Notes under the pieces: model-generated
What the model saw: the letters and a program-made list of their open reading frames with translations, nothing else
What the model was told of the DNA's origin: nothing
Database searches by the model: none
Program-made: the position numbers and the translations under genes
Shown here: positions 10,434 to 19,692 of the stretch, one piece after another
How positions within the stretch are numbered: the first letter of the stretch is position 1
How the letters are laid out: each line of letters starts with the position of its first letter
Source: an uncultured Clostridia bacterium
Lineage (GTDB): Bacteria > Bacillota > Clostridia > Oscillospirales > Acutalibacteraceae
NCBI GenBank assembly: GCA_947305635.1
Contig: CAMZEG010000003.1
Span: 1 to 37,659, forward strand
Direction: 5' to 3'
DNA: 37,659 nt

Positions 10434-11456
10434 ATGAAAACCTTACTGATCGGCGCCGGCGCAATCGGCGGTACCATTGCTGTCCTGACCAAACACGCCG
10501 GCTATGACGTCCGGCTGCTTTGCCACCGCAAGGAAACGAAAGAACTGATTGAAAAAGAGGGCTTCCATCTGCACGGCGCGATGGGCGACATCGATGAAAG
10601 CTTCACCTGCTATGAAAGCTACGAAGCGCTCGGCGACGAAAAGTTTGATCTGATTCTGATCGCGACGAAATATCAGGCGATGTATGACGCCGCGAAGCAG
10701 GCGCTGCCGTTTTTGACGAACGACGGCCTTGTGGTCGGTTTACAGAACGGCATTCTGACCGACGCGCTGGCCGAGATCGTCGGCAAAGAGCGCGCCGTCG
10801 GTGTGATGATCGGCTTCGGCGCGACGAGAAATGAGGCGAACGACGTGACCATGACCTCCCTCGGTGAATTCTATATCGGGATGCCCGACGGCTATCATCC
10901 GCCCAAGCTTGACGATCTGCGCGACATGTTCCTCAAGGTGCTGCCTACGCAGATTTCCGACAACATCACACGGCAGCAGTATTCCAAGCTGATTATCAAT
11001 TCCTGCATCAACGCGTCCGCCGCGATCACCGGTCAGGTGCTTGGCAAGATGGTGGACGACAAACGCGCCCGCACGCTGTATCTCGCGATTGCCCGCGAAG
11101 GCATGCGCGTGGCGAAGGGGATGGGTCTCGATGTGCCGAAATACGGCAAGGCGCTGAACTATAAGCTGCTGATGCTGATGGACAACGGCTACTATAACAT
11201 GTGCTGCCGTCTGATCGTTCTGCTCGTTTCCAAGCTGAAGTACAAGGACGTCAAGCCCTCCACGCTGCAGTCGCTTGAAAAGGGCGAAAAGACCGAGATT
11301 GATATCTTCAACGGCTACTTTGTCGAAAAGGGCAAGGAAGTCGGTGTGCCGACGCCGGTCAATGAAAAGCTCGTTGAAATGATCCATGAGATCGAAGACG
11401 GCAAACGCGCCATTACGCCGGACAATCTTGAAGAATTCCGCGGCATGCTTTATTGA
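10434..11456 (+). CDS. Ketopantoate reductase family protein (ApbA/PanE-like)
   Basis: N-terminal Rossmann MKTLLIGAGAIGGTIAVLTKHAGYDVRLLCH; KLIINSCINASAAITG core; ATG at 10434 with RBS AAAGGAG. Confidence 0.88.
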   Translation: MKTLLIGAGAIGGTIAVLTKHAGYDVRLLCHRKETKELIEKEGFHLHGAMGDIDESFTCYESYEALGDEKFDLILIATKYQAMYDAAKQALPFLTNDGLVVGLQNGILTDALAEIVGKERAVGVMIGFGATRNEANDVTMTSLGEFYIGMPDGYHPPKLDDLRDMFLKVLPTQISDNITRQQYSKLIINSCINASAAITGQVLGKMVDDKRARTLYLAIAREGMRVAKGMGLDVPKYGKALNYKLLMLMDNGYYNMCCRLIVLLVSKLKYKDVKPSTLQSLEKGEKTEIDIFNGYFVEKGKEVGVPTPVNEKLVEMIHEIEDGKRAITPDNLEEFRGMLY

Positions 11457-11488
11457 TTTGGTTGGGTTAAACAAGAGGAGAGTCTTAC

Positions 11489-14416
11489 ATGAGTAAACGT
11501 ATTGCAGCGATTCTGATCGCGTTTCTGATGCAGTTGAACGCCCTGTTGGGATTCGGCGGCGTCAGCGCGCCCACGCAACCGACGGACGCGCTCTATGATC
11601 AGAATGCGATCGTTAATGTGATCGTCGAACTGGAGCAGCCGGGTCTTCTGGACTCGGTCAACAACAGTGAAGAACGCGACGCGCTGGTCGATTCGATCGA
11701 AAGCAACCCGCAGTACCGGAGCATCCAGAACGCGCAAAGCGCGCTGCGAGAGCGGATCGCGCAAACCTTTGCCGACGCCGATTTTTCGCTGAGCTACAGC
11801 TACAGCTTTGTGACGAACGGTTTTTCGCTGGCGATTCCGTACCGGTTTGTTGAAAGCCTGAAAAAGCTCCCCGGCGTCAAGGACGTCACGGTCAGCAGTT
11901 CTTACGCCGCGCCGCGCGAAGCGACCGAAACGGCCGCTGACGCCGTATACAGCGACGCCGACGCGTTTACCGGCATCGAACAGGCGCATGCCGCCGGGTA
12001 CACCGGTAAAGGGACAGTCATTGCGATCCTCGATACCGGATTTGAACTCGGTCACGAGGCGTTCGCGTCCGATGTGCCGAATCCGAAGTATTCCAAGCAG
12101 GATATCGTCCTGCGTTCCGCGTTCGGCTTTTTGAATACGATCGTTCCGCAGTACGGCGCCCACTATATCTCGTCAAAGATCCCGTACCGCTGGGACTACG
12201 CGGATGTCAACAAGGGGGTGCAAAACCCGAACTCCGACCACGGCACGCATGTGGCAGGTATTGCCGCCGGCAACAGCGCGAAGCTGACCGGCGCCGCGCC
12301 CGCCGCGCAGCTGCTTTTGATGAAGGTGTTCAAAGACAAGAAAGGTTCCATGGCGGAGGAATACATGGTGCTTGCCGCGCTGGACGACTGCGTCAAGTTG
12401 AAAGCGGACGTTGTCAATCTCTCGCTCGGTTCGCCGAGCGGTCAGGAGCCGGACGATATCTTTGAAGGCGCTGTTGTCAAGCGGCTGAAGAAGGCCGGCA
12501 TCAACGTCATCGCCTCTGCAGGCAACGAATCGTCGCTTTCCTCGTTCGACAATATCCCCGGCAGTCCGCTGAACATCGACCTGTTCGATTACGGCACAAC
12601 AAATTCTCCGGGCAGCTACGACGCGTTTATGTCTGTCGCGTCCACCGCGATCACCTTCAATTCCCTGCCGCAGCAGGACGTGATCTCGATTCTCGGCAAC
12701 GGCTCGCTGCAGCTGAGCTCGTTTTCGGCTTGGGGACCGACGGCTGACTTACGGCTCAAACCGGAAATCGCTGCGCCGGGTTCCGATATCTATTCGAGCA
12801 TTCCGGAAAACAGCTACGGCTATATGAGCGGCACGTCTATGTCGACGCCGTACTATGCCGGTGTCGCTGCGATCTTCCAGCAGTATGTGAAAGAGAACGG
12901 CATGGATCCCGGCGGCAAACAGACCGCCGAGTTCGTCAACGCGCTGATGATGAGTACGGCGACGTTGTTCCGCGCGCGGAATGACAAAACGCTTTATTCG
13001 CCGCGCAGACAGGGTGCAGGGTTCGTCAATATCCCGGCAGCGGTTGCGACGCCTGCGTATCTGACGCAGGCCGACGGCGTTTCGCGCCCGAAGATGGAAC
13101 TCGGTGAAGTGCGCGACGGCGTGCTGCGCCTTTCGTTCCGTGTAAATAACCTTTCCGACAGCACACTGCGCTATCTGGTAACGGAAAAGGTGATGACCGA
13201 CACCTACAGGAAAGTGCTTGACAGATATGAAAACTCCATGGCTTCGAAGCTCCTGAGCAAAAACGATTACACTGTGACAAACAAAGAGGGGCTCGACGAA
13301 AACAACGTCGTAACGGTTGCGCCGCACGGTTCGCAGCTTATCAGCTTGACGATTACGATGGGCGAATCGTTTATGAAGGAGTACCGTTCGGTATTCACCA
13401 ACGGCTTTTTCCTGGAAGGCTTTGTTGTGCTGACGGACGCCGACAACCAGGCGCCGACGCTTTCGATCCCGTATATGGGCTTCTGCGGCGACTGGTACAA
13501 GGATATGTTGTTCGACAACACGATCTACGATGAAGAACGGCCGTATCTCAACGGCGAGTGGGGCCTTGCCGTTTCCGACGGGAACTTCTATTATCCGCTC
13601 GGCGTCAATACCTTTGAAAACGGCAAGGAATACAACATCGATACCAAATACTGCGCGTATTCCAAGCACGCGCTGGATATGAAAAAACCCTATGTCACCG
13701 TTTCGATCGGCCTGCTGCGCAACGCGAAACGGATGGACTTCAATCTCTTTACGTCGAACGGCGTGTTCCGCTACTGCGGCTCCACGATGCTCGAATACTG
13801 CCGGAAGACCGTGAACGCAGGCTCGGCCAACCACGGCGTCCTTTGGGGCGGAAAGAGCGGTCTGATCAACGGCAACAGTTATGTTTATAAGGTGTCCACA
13901 AGGGCGCAGAATTACAACAGCGGCAGACAGACGATCTCGTTCCCGTTCGTCGTTGACAACGACGCGCCGGAGATTGTCGGCTGCAATTATGCCGACACGG
14001 CTGAAGGCCGCACACTGACCGTTCAGATCAAGGACAACCACTATGTGATGGGCTTCCAGCTTTTAACGGCGGACGACGATTCGATCACGTCCGTCTCGTT
14101 CAAGGGCGTTGAGCCGCAGAACGGCGTCTATACCTACACGGTCAATGTGTCTGACGCCGCGTACGGTTTCACCGCGCAAGAGTTGCAGAGCCTGAAGCTG
14201 TATGTGGTCGACTATGCGTATAACGAGACGTTCGGCGCCGTATCGCTGTCCGACAGCACGGTGCAGGATACCGATGTGAATCGCGCGGCGCTGGTTCGTC
14301 CGCGGACGTACGGTATCAACAAGCTGTCGATGGGTATGGATCTTACGGCCGAACAGACCGAAACGGTCAGCGGTCCGTTTTCGGATCTGATTGCAAAACT
14401 GGAGAAATGGAACTGA
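11489..14416 (+). CDS. Secreted S8 subtilisin-family serine protease with C5a-peptidase/lactocepin-like Fn3 region
   Basis: Catalytic motifs VIAILDTGFELGHEAF (Asp), DHGTHVAGIAAGN (His), SGTSMSTPYYAGVAA (Ser); EGFVVLTDADNQAPTLSIPYMGFCGDW is fn3_5-like; N-terminal signal sequence. Confidence 0.93.
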   Translation: MSKRIAAILIAFLMQLNALLGFGGVSAPTQPTDALYDQNAIVNVIVELEQPGLLDSVNNSEERDALVDSIESNPQYRSIQNAQSALRERIAQTFADADFSLSYSYSFVTNGFSLAIPYRFVESLKKLPGVKDVTVSSSYAAPREATETAADAVYSDADAFTGIEQAHAAGYTGKGTVIAILDTGFELGHEAFASDVPNPKYSKQDIVLRSAFGFLNTIVPQYGAHYISSKIPYRWDYADVNKGVQNPNSDHGTHVAGIAAGNSAKLTGAAPAAQLLLMKVFKDKKGSMAEEYMVLAALDDCVKLKADVVNLSLGSPSGQEPDDIFEGAVVKRLKKAGINVIASAGNESSLSSFDNIPGSPLNIDLFDYGTTNSPGSYDAFMSVASTAITFNSLPQQDVISILGNGSLQLSSFSAWGPTADLRLKPEIAAPGSDIYSSIPENSYGYMSGTSMSTPYYAGVAAIFQQYVKENGMDPGGKQTAEFVNALMMSTATLFRARNDKTLYSPRRQGAGFVNIPAAVATPAYLTQADGVSRPKMELGEVRDGVLRLSFRVNNLSDSTLRYLVTEKVMTDTYRKVLDRYENSMASKLLSKNDYTVTNKEGLDENNVVTVAPHGSQLISLTITMGESFMKEYRSVFTNGFFLEGFVVLTDADNQAPTLSIPYMGFCGDWYKDMLFDNTIYDEERPYLNGEWGLAVSDGNFYYPLGVNTFENGKEYNIDTKYCAYSKHALDMKKPYVTVSIGLLRNAKRMDFNLFTSNGVFRYCGSTMLEYCRKTVNAGSANHGVLWGGKSGLINGNSYVYKVSTRAQNYNSGRQTISFPFVVDNDAPEIVGCNYADTAEGRTLTVQIKDNHYVMGFQLLTADDDSITSVSFKGVEPQNGVYTYTVNVSDAAYGFTAQELQSLKLYVVDYAYNETFGAVSLSDSTVQDTDVNRAALVRPRTYGINKLSMGMDLTAEQTETVSGPFSDLIAKLEKWN

Positions 14417-14420
14417 TAAT

Positions 14421-15119
14421 ATGCTGCAGGTAAATCATGTTACAAAACAATACGGCAAGCTGATTGCGAACCGCGACGTCAGCTTTCAGATCGGGGACGG
14501 CGAAATCGCCGTGCTTCTCGGTCCCAACGGCGCGGGCAAATCCACGATCATCAAGTGCATCGCGGGTCTGCTGCGCTTCGACGGTGAGATTCTGATCGAT
14601 TCGCTCGGCAACAAGACACTCGACGCGAAGCGCCGTCTCGGCTATGTGCCGGAGATGCCGGCAGTTTATGATATGCTGACAGTCGGTGAGCACCTCGAGT
14701 TTATGCTGCGCGCCTATAAAATGGAGGACGACGGCACGGCCGACCGTCTTCTGGAGCGTTTTGAGCTGCTCGATAAAAAGGATAAGCTCGGCAAAGAGCT
14801 TTCCAAGGGCATGCTGCAGAAGCTTTCGATCTGCTGCGCGCTCGTCCACCGTCCGTCCGTGATCATTTTTGACGAACCGATGGTCGGTCTGGACCCGCAC
14901 GCGATCAAGCAGCTCAAGCAAGTCTTTCTCGAACTGCGTCAAAACGGCGCGAGTGTGCTGATTTCCACGCATATGATCGATTCCGTGGAGGCGTACTGGG
15001 ACAAGGCGTATATCATGAAAGACGGCGCCTTCGTCGCGGAACGCAGCGCGACGGATACCAGCGAAACGTCGCTTGAAGACCTCTTCTTTGCTTTGACGGA
15101 AGGCGGGGAGGACGCATGA
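14421..15119 (+). CDS. ABC transporter ATP-binding protein
   Basis: Walker A LGPNGAGKSTIIK, signature LSKGMLQKLSI, Walker B VIIFDEPMVGLDP; ATG at 14421. Confidence 0.95.
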   Translation: MLQVNHVTKQYGKLIANRDVSFQIGDGEIAVLLGPNGAGKSTIIKCIAGLLRFDGEILIDSLGNKTLDAKRRLGYVPEMPAVYDMLTVGEHLEFMLRAYKMEDDGTADRLLERFELLDKKDKLGKELSKGMLQKLSICCALVHRPSVIIFDEPMVGLDPHAIKQLKQVFLELRQNGASVLISTHMIDSVEAYWDKAYIMKDGAFVAERSATDTSETSLEDLFFALTEGGEDA

Positions 15120-16675
15120 CCGCGCTGCTTTACCTGCTGGCACACAAGGCAAAAAACCGCATCAAGGAGATTTTTCACCGCCCGGCAGAGCTGATTTTGC
15201 TGCTCGTCGGCGTCGCGCTTGTTGTGTTCGTCATCTTCACCGGAAATATCGACGCGGACGCGTCCTCGTACAGGCCGCGGGAGGAACTGAACGCAATCAT
15301 TTTTGCGCTGTTCACGTTGGTGTTTGTTTTAACGGCGAAAAACGGTTTTGTCAACGGCGCTTCGATGTTTTCCATGGCGGACGTCAGTCTGCTCTTTACG
15401 GGGCCGAATAAGTCAAAAACGCTGCTCAGTTACGGTCTGTTTTCGCAGATGGGCCGTTCGCTGATGCTCGGCATTTTTATCCTCTATCAGTATTCCTGGG
15501 TTCACAGCCTATACGGCGTCACGGTCGGCGGCCTGTTTATCATCCTTGTCGGTTACGCCATGACGGTGTTTCTCGCGCAGATGGTCGCGATGCTGATCTA
15601 TTCGTTCACGTCCGGCAGCGACAAAAAGGTGCGTATCATCAAAGGCGTGTTCTACGGCATCGTCGGCGCGTTTGTGCTGTATCTGGTATCACAGGTGCTG
15701 CGAGCGTCGGGTGACAACCTCTTAACGCGTGTCCTAATTGCCGCAGCGTCTCCAGTTCTGCATTTCTTCCCGGTTGCGGGCTTCATCCGTCTGGGCGTCG
15801 TCGGCGCGTTGGACGGGAACCTGAAAGCTATTCTGATTGGTCTCGGCTGTTTTGTCGCGTGCCTGATTGTGTACTATCTGCTTGTTTCCTTGCTGAACAT
15901 GGATTACTATGAAGACGTGCTCAAAGCGACGGAGGTTTCTTTCTCCGCGATTACCGCGCGCAAAGAGGGGAAGGCGCAGGAGATGGCGCCGCGCAATGTC
16001 AAGGTCGGCAAAACAGGGCTTGGCAAAGGCTTTGGCGCGTCCGCGATCGCGCAGAAGCATGTGGTGGAAAACCGCCGCGGCAAGGTGCTGCTGCTCGATC
16101 TCTCCTCGGTGATCATGGCCGTCATTACGATTGCGTTTTCGTTTTTTATCAAGGATATGATCGCCGGTCTCACGATGAGCATCTATCTGCTCGTGATGAC
16201 GATCGGCACGGGACGCTGGTCAAAGGAGCTCGTTTTGCCGTATGTCTATCTGATTCCGGAACCGCCGTTCAAAAAGCTATTATATATGCTGAAGGAACAG
16301 GTCCCGGCGCTTCTCGTTCAGTCCGCCGTGACGTTTATTCCGTTCTATTTCATTTTCCGCTGCGGATGGCCGGCTGTCATCGGCTTTGTGCTCGCGCGGT
16401 CCGTCGCCGGATTTCTGTTCATCGGTGTCGATCTGCTGCTGCACCGCTGGTTCGGCGTCGGCGGCAACAAGGCGCTGTTGATCATGCTGTATTTCGGGCT
16501 TTGTACGTTGTCCGCGGTGCCGGGTATCATTTTGGCTGTTGTGCTGTATCAGATGATGTTCCTGCCGTTGTCGCTTTGCGTGACCGCGATGGCGCTGTTT
16601 GACCTGCTGCTTGCGTTGGTCCTGCTGTTCTTCTCGCGCAATGTGCTTTCGGTTTCGGAGTTCAATAACAAATAA
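15116..16675 (+). CDS. ABC transporter permease (exporter-type, about 519 aa)
   Basis: ATGA overlap with the ATPase; highly hydrophobic multi-TM protein. Confidence 0.85.
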   Translation: MTALLYLLAHKAKNRIKEIFHRPAELILLLVGVALVVFVIFTGNIDADASSYRPREELNAIIFALFTLVFVLTAKNGFVNGASMFSMADVSLLFTGPNKSKTLLSYGLFSQMGRSLMLGIFILYQYSWVHSLYGVTVGGLFIILVGYAMTVFLAQMVAMLIYSFTSGSDKKVRIIKGVFYGIVGAFVLYLVSQVLRASGDNLLTRVLIAAASPVLHFFPVAGFIRLGVVGALDGNLKAILIGLGCFVACLIVYYLLVSLLNMDYYEDVLKATEVSFSAITARKEGKAQEMAPRNVKVGKTGLGKGFGASAIAQKHVVENRRGKVLLLDLSSVIMAVITIAFSFFIKDMIAGLTMSIYLLVMTIGTGRWSKELVLPYVYLIPEPPFKKLLYMLKEQVPALLVQSAVTFIPFYFIFRCGWPAVIGFVLARSVAGFLFIGVDLLLHRWFGVGGNKALLIMLYFGLCTLSAVPGIILAVVLYQMMFLPLSLCVTAMALFDLLLALVLLFFSRNVLSVSEFNNK

Positions 16676-16686
16676 GGAGCGTTTTT

Positions 16687-17571
16687 ATGAAGGGTATTAT
16701 TCTTGCCGGCGGCTCCGGCACAAGGCTGTATCCGATCACGAGCGTGATCTCGAAACAGCTGCTGCCGGTCTATGACAAGCCGATGATCTTTTATCCGCTG
16801 TCGACGCTGATGCTCGCGGGAATCCGCGAGATCCTCATTATCTCGACGCCGCATGATCTGCCGGCGTTTAGGCGTCTGCTCGGCGACGGGTCCGATTTCG
16901 GTCTGTCGCTGTCCTATGCGGAGCAGCCGTCGCCGGACGGCCTTGCGCAGGCGTTCTTGATCGGCGAAGACTTTATCGGCGGCGAGCCGTGCGCGATGGT
17001 GCTCGGCGACAACATCTTTTACGGCAACGGGTTCTCCTCACTGCTCCGGCAGGCTGCCGCTGACGCTGAAAAAGGCAAGGCGACGATCTTCGGCTATTAT
17101 GTCGAAGATCCCGAGCGCTTCGGTATCGTCGCGTTTGACGAAAGCGGAAAGGTTGTTTCGATCGAGGAAAAGCCGAAGCAGCCGAAGTCCAATTACTGCG
17201 TGACCGGTCTGTATTTCTATGACAACACTGTCTGTGAAAAAGCAAAACGCGTGAAGCCCTCCGCAAGAGGGGAACTGGAAATCACCGACCTCAATGTCAT
17301 GTATCTGGAAGAGGAAAAGCTCTCTGTCAAACTGCTCGGCCGCGGCTTTGCGTGGCTGGATACCGGTACGGTGGAAAGCCTTTCGGAAGCGTCCAATTTT
17401 GTGCGCATGGTCGAAAGCCGCCAGAGTATCATGATTTCGGCGCCGGAAGAGATTGCGTACCGCAACGGCTGGATCGACCGCGAACAGCTTTTGCGCGCGG
17501 CTGAAAGCTACGGCAAATCGCCGTACGGCGCGCACCTGCGCAAGGTTGCTGAAGGCAAGTATCAATATTGA
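16687..17571 (+). CDS. rfbA: Glucose-1-phosphate thymidylyltransferase
   Basis: [62 protein letters not shown]; full-length RfbA. Confidence 0.95.
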   Translation: MKGIILAGGSGTRLYPITSVISKQLLPVYDKPMIFYPLSTLMLAGIREILIISTPHDLPAFRRLLGDGSDFGLSLSYAEQPSPDGLAQAFLIGEDFIGGEPCAMVLGDNIFYGNGFSSLLRQAAADAEKGKATIFGYYVEDPERFGIVAFDESGKVVSIEEKPKQPKSNYCVTGLYFYDNTVCEKAKRVKPSARGELEITDLNVMYLEEEKLSVKLLGRGFAWLDTGTVESLSEASNFVRMVESRQSIMISAPEEIAYRNGWIDREQLLRAAESYGKSPYGAHLRKVAEGKYQY

Positions 17572-17596
17572 GCCCAAACAGAAAGGAACGAACAGC

Positions 17597-18211
17597 ATGA
17601 ACGAAATGTATATTACCTGTCTTGATATGGAAGGCGTGCTTGTGCCGGAGATCTGGATCGCCTTCGCGGAAGAGAGCGGCATTCCCGAGCTGCGCAAAAC
17701 AACGCGCGACGAGCCGGATTACGATAAGCTGATGCGCTACCGTCTCGATATCCTCAAAGAGCACGGTCTCGGTATCAAGGAAATTCAGACGGTCATCGAG
17801 CGGATCGAGCCGATGGAGGGCGCGAAGGCGTTTCTCGATGAGCTGCGCTCGTTCAGTCAGGTCATCATTCTCAGCGATACTTTTACACAATTCGCCGCGC
17901 CGCTGATGAAAAAGCTCGGCATGCCGACGATTTTCTGCAATACGCTTGAGATGGCGCCCGACGGCGAGATCACAGGTTTCCACATGCGTGTTGAAAAGTC
18001 GAAGTATACGACCGTCAAAGCGCTGCAGTCGATCGGATTTGAGACGATCGCGTCCGGCGACAGCTACAACGATCTCGGTATGATTCAGGCGAGCAAGGCG
18101 GGCTTTTTGTTCAAGAGCACCGAACAGATCAAAAAGGATTATCCGGAGATTCCGGCGTTCGAAGAATACGATGAACTGCTTGCCGCGATCCGCAAGGTGA
18201 TCCTCGGCTGA
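17597..18211 (+). CDS. thrH: ThrH-type bifunctional phosphoserine phosphatase/homoserine phosphotransferase
   Basis: MYITCLDMEGVLVPEIWIAFAEESGIPELRKTTRDEPDYDKLMRYRLDILKEHGL closely matches the ThrH pattern (CLDLEGVLVPEIWIAFAE); ATG at 17597. Confidence 0.92.
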   Translation: MNEMYITCLDMEGVLVPEIWIAFAEESGIPELRKTTRDEPDYDKLMRYRLDILKEHGLGIKEIQTVIERIEPMEGAKAFLDELRSFSQVIILSDTFTQFAAPLMKKLGMPTIFCNTLEMAPDGEITGFHMRVEKSKYTTVKALQSIGFETIASGDSYNDLGMIQASKAGFLFKSTEQIKKDYPEIPAFEEYDELLAAIRKVILG

Positions 18212-18285
18212 TAGCCGCGCAAGTTATTGTGTATTTTTGCTGATTTTTTTCAAGAAAAGCACTAAATGTTTTGCAGCCGATCTCG

Positions 18286-18314
18286 TTGACTTTTTGTATT
18301 ATGTATGGTATAAT
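18286..18314 (+). promoter_or_regulatory. Sigma-A-type promoter of the pyr operon
   Basis: TTGACT (18286-18291), 17 nt, TATAAT (18309-18314). Confidence 0.88.
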
Positions 18315-18330
18315 TCGTACAACAAATCTT

Positions 18331-18431
18331 TAAGACGATACAGAGAGATCGGCAAGATGGCATGAAACGAAACCGGCAAAGGCCGGTTGATACAGTCTAA
18401 TTGCGCCTTGCCGAGCGGCAGGGCGCTTTTT
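18331..18431 (+). promoter_or_regulatory. PyrR-type transcription attenuator leader
   Basis: AGACGATACAGAGAGATCGGCAAGATGG resembles a PyrR binding loop (CNGNGAG core). CGGCAAG (18350-18356) is complementary to CTTGCCG (18407-18413), the 5' arm of a downstream terminator. Confidence 0.82.
18403..18431 (+). terminator. Attenuator terminator upstream of pyrC
   Basis: GCGCCTTGCC-GAGC-GGCAGGGCGC followed by TTTTT. Confidence 0.92.
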
Positions 18432-18461
18432 CTTTGTGCGGTCGTCGGAAAGGAACCCGAT

Positions 18462-19670
18462 ATGGCGAACAGCAAAAAGATTCTGAATCTGCAAACGGAT
18501 TTTTGCTTTGCCGACGTCCTTTCCTGCCTGCCCGAAGCGGTGATTTCGTCGCTTCGCGGCGGACGTTACGCTTTATTCCCCGGCTTTTGCGACGTGCATG
18601 TGCACTTTCGTGAGCCGGGCTTTTCTTATAAGGAGACGATCCGCACCGGTTCAATGGCAGCGGCGGCCGGCGGTTATACCGACGTTTGCACAATGCCGAA
18701 CCTGAATCCGGTGCCGGACAGCCTGGAGCACCTTCAGTCGCAGCTGGATCTGATTCGAAAGGACGCGGCGGTTCATGTGCATCCCTACGCTGCGCTGACC
18801 GTCGGTGAAAAAGGGGAGACTCTGGCCGACCTCGACGCCCTTGCGCCGTATGTGGTCGCTTTCTCCGACGACGGACGCGGCGTGCAGAGCGATAGCCTGA
18901 TGCGGCAGGGCATGCAGCGTGGGAAAGCGCTCGGTAAAGTGTTTGCGGCGCACTGCGAAGTCAACAGTCTGCTGCGCGGCGGCTATATCCACGACGGAGC
19001 ATACGCGAAGGTGCATGGCCACCGAGGGATCTGCAGCGAAAGCGAATGGCGGATGATCGAGCGCGACCTGCGGCTTGCGAAAGAGACAGGCTGCAAGTAT
19101 CACGTCTGTCATATCTCGACGAAGGAAAGCGTGGAGCTGATTCGAAAAGCGAAGAAAGATGGTGTGGATGTAACATGTGAGACAGCCCCGCACTATCTGA
19201 CGCTGACGGACGACGATCTGCAGGAAGACGGCCGCTTTAAGATGAACCCGCCGCTTCGGTCGAAAGCGGACCGGGAAGCGCTGCTCGAAGGTCTGCTCGA
19301 CGGCACGATCGATTTGATCGCCACCGACCACGCGCCGCATTCCAGCGAGGAAAAGGCAAAGGGACTTGCCGGCTCCGCGTTTGGCGTCGTCGGACTGGAA
19401 ACCGCGTTTCCCGTGCTATATACAAAGCTTGTCTTACCCGGCATAGTTTCGCTGCAAACGGTGATCCGCGCCCTGACAGACGCGCCGCGCGAACGTTTTT
19501 CGATTCCGTCGGACAACAGCTTTTCCGTTTGGGATCTCGATCAAAAATGCGTCGTGGATCCGGAACGGTTCCAATCCAAAGGCAGAGCGACGCCGTTCGA
19601 GGGCGAAACGCTTTGCGGCGTTTGCAGACTGACGGTCTGCGACGGCAAAATCGTATATCAAAACTTGTAA
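18462..19670 (+). CDS. pyrC: Dihydroorotase
   Basis: FPGFCDVHVHFREPGFSYKETIRTGSMAAAAGGYTDVCTMPNLNPVPD; IATDHAPHSSEEK. ATG at 18462 with GGAAAGGA; the ORF-track start lies inside the attenuator. Confidence 0.95.
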   Translation: MANSKKILNLQTDFCFADVLSCLPEAVISSLRGGRYALFPGFCDVHVHFREPGFSYKETIRTGSMAAAAGGYTDVCTMPNLNPVPDSLEHLQSQLDLIRKDAAVHVHPYAALTVGEKGETLADLDALAPYVVAFSDDGRGVQSDSLMRQGMQRGKALGKVFAAHCEVNSLLRGGYIHDGAYAKVHGHRGICSESEWRMIERDLRLAKETGCKYHVCHISTKESVELIRKAKKDGVDVTCETAPHYLTLTDDDLQEDGRFKMNPPLRSKADREALLEGLLDGTIDLIATDHAPHSSEEKAKGLAGSAFGVVGLETAFPVLYTKLVLPGIVSLQTVIRALTDAPRERFSIPSDNSFSVWDLDQKCVVDPERFQSKGRATPFEGETLCGVCRLTVCDGKIVYQNL

Positions 19671-19692
19671 ATAGACAGCAGGAGGTACCATC

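Noticed and set aside
12749-14041. 430-aa minus-strand ORF
   Set aside because: Shadow of the subtilase gene with no recognizable domain.
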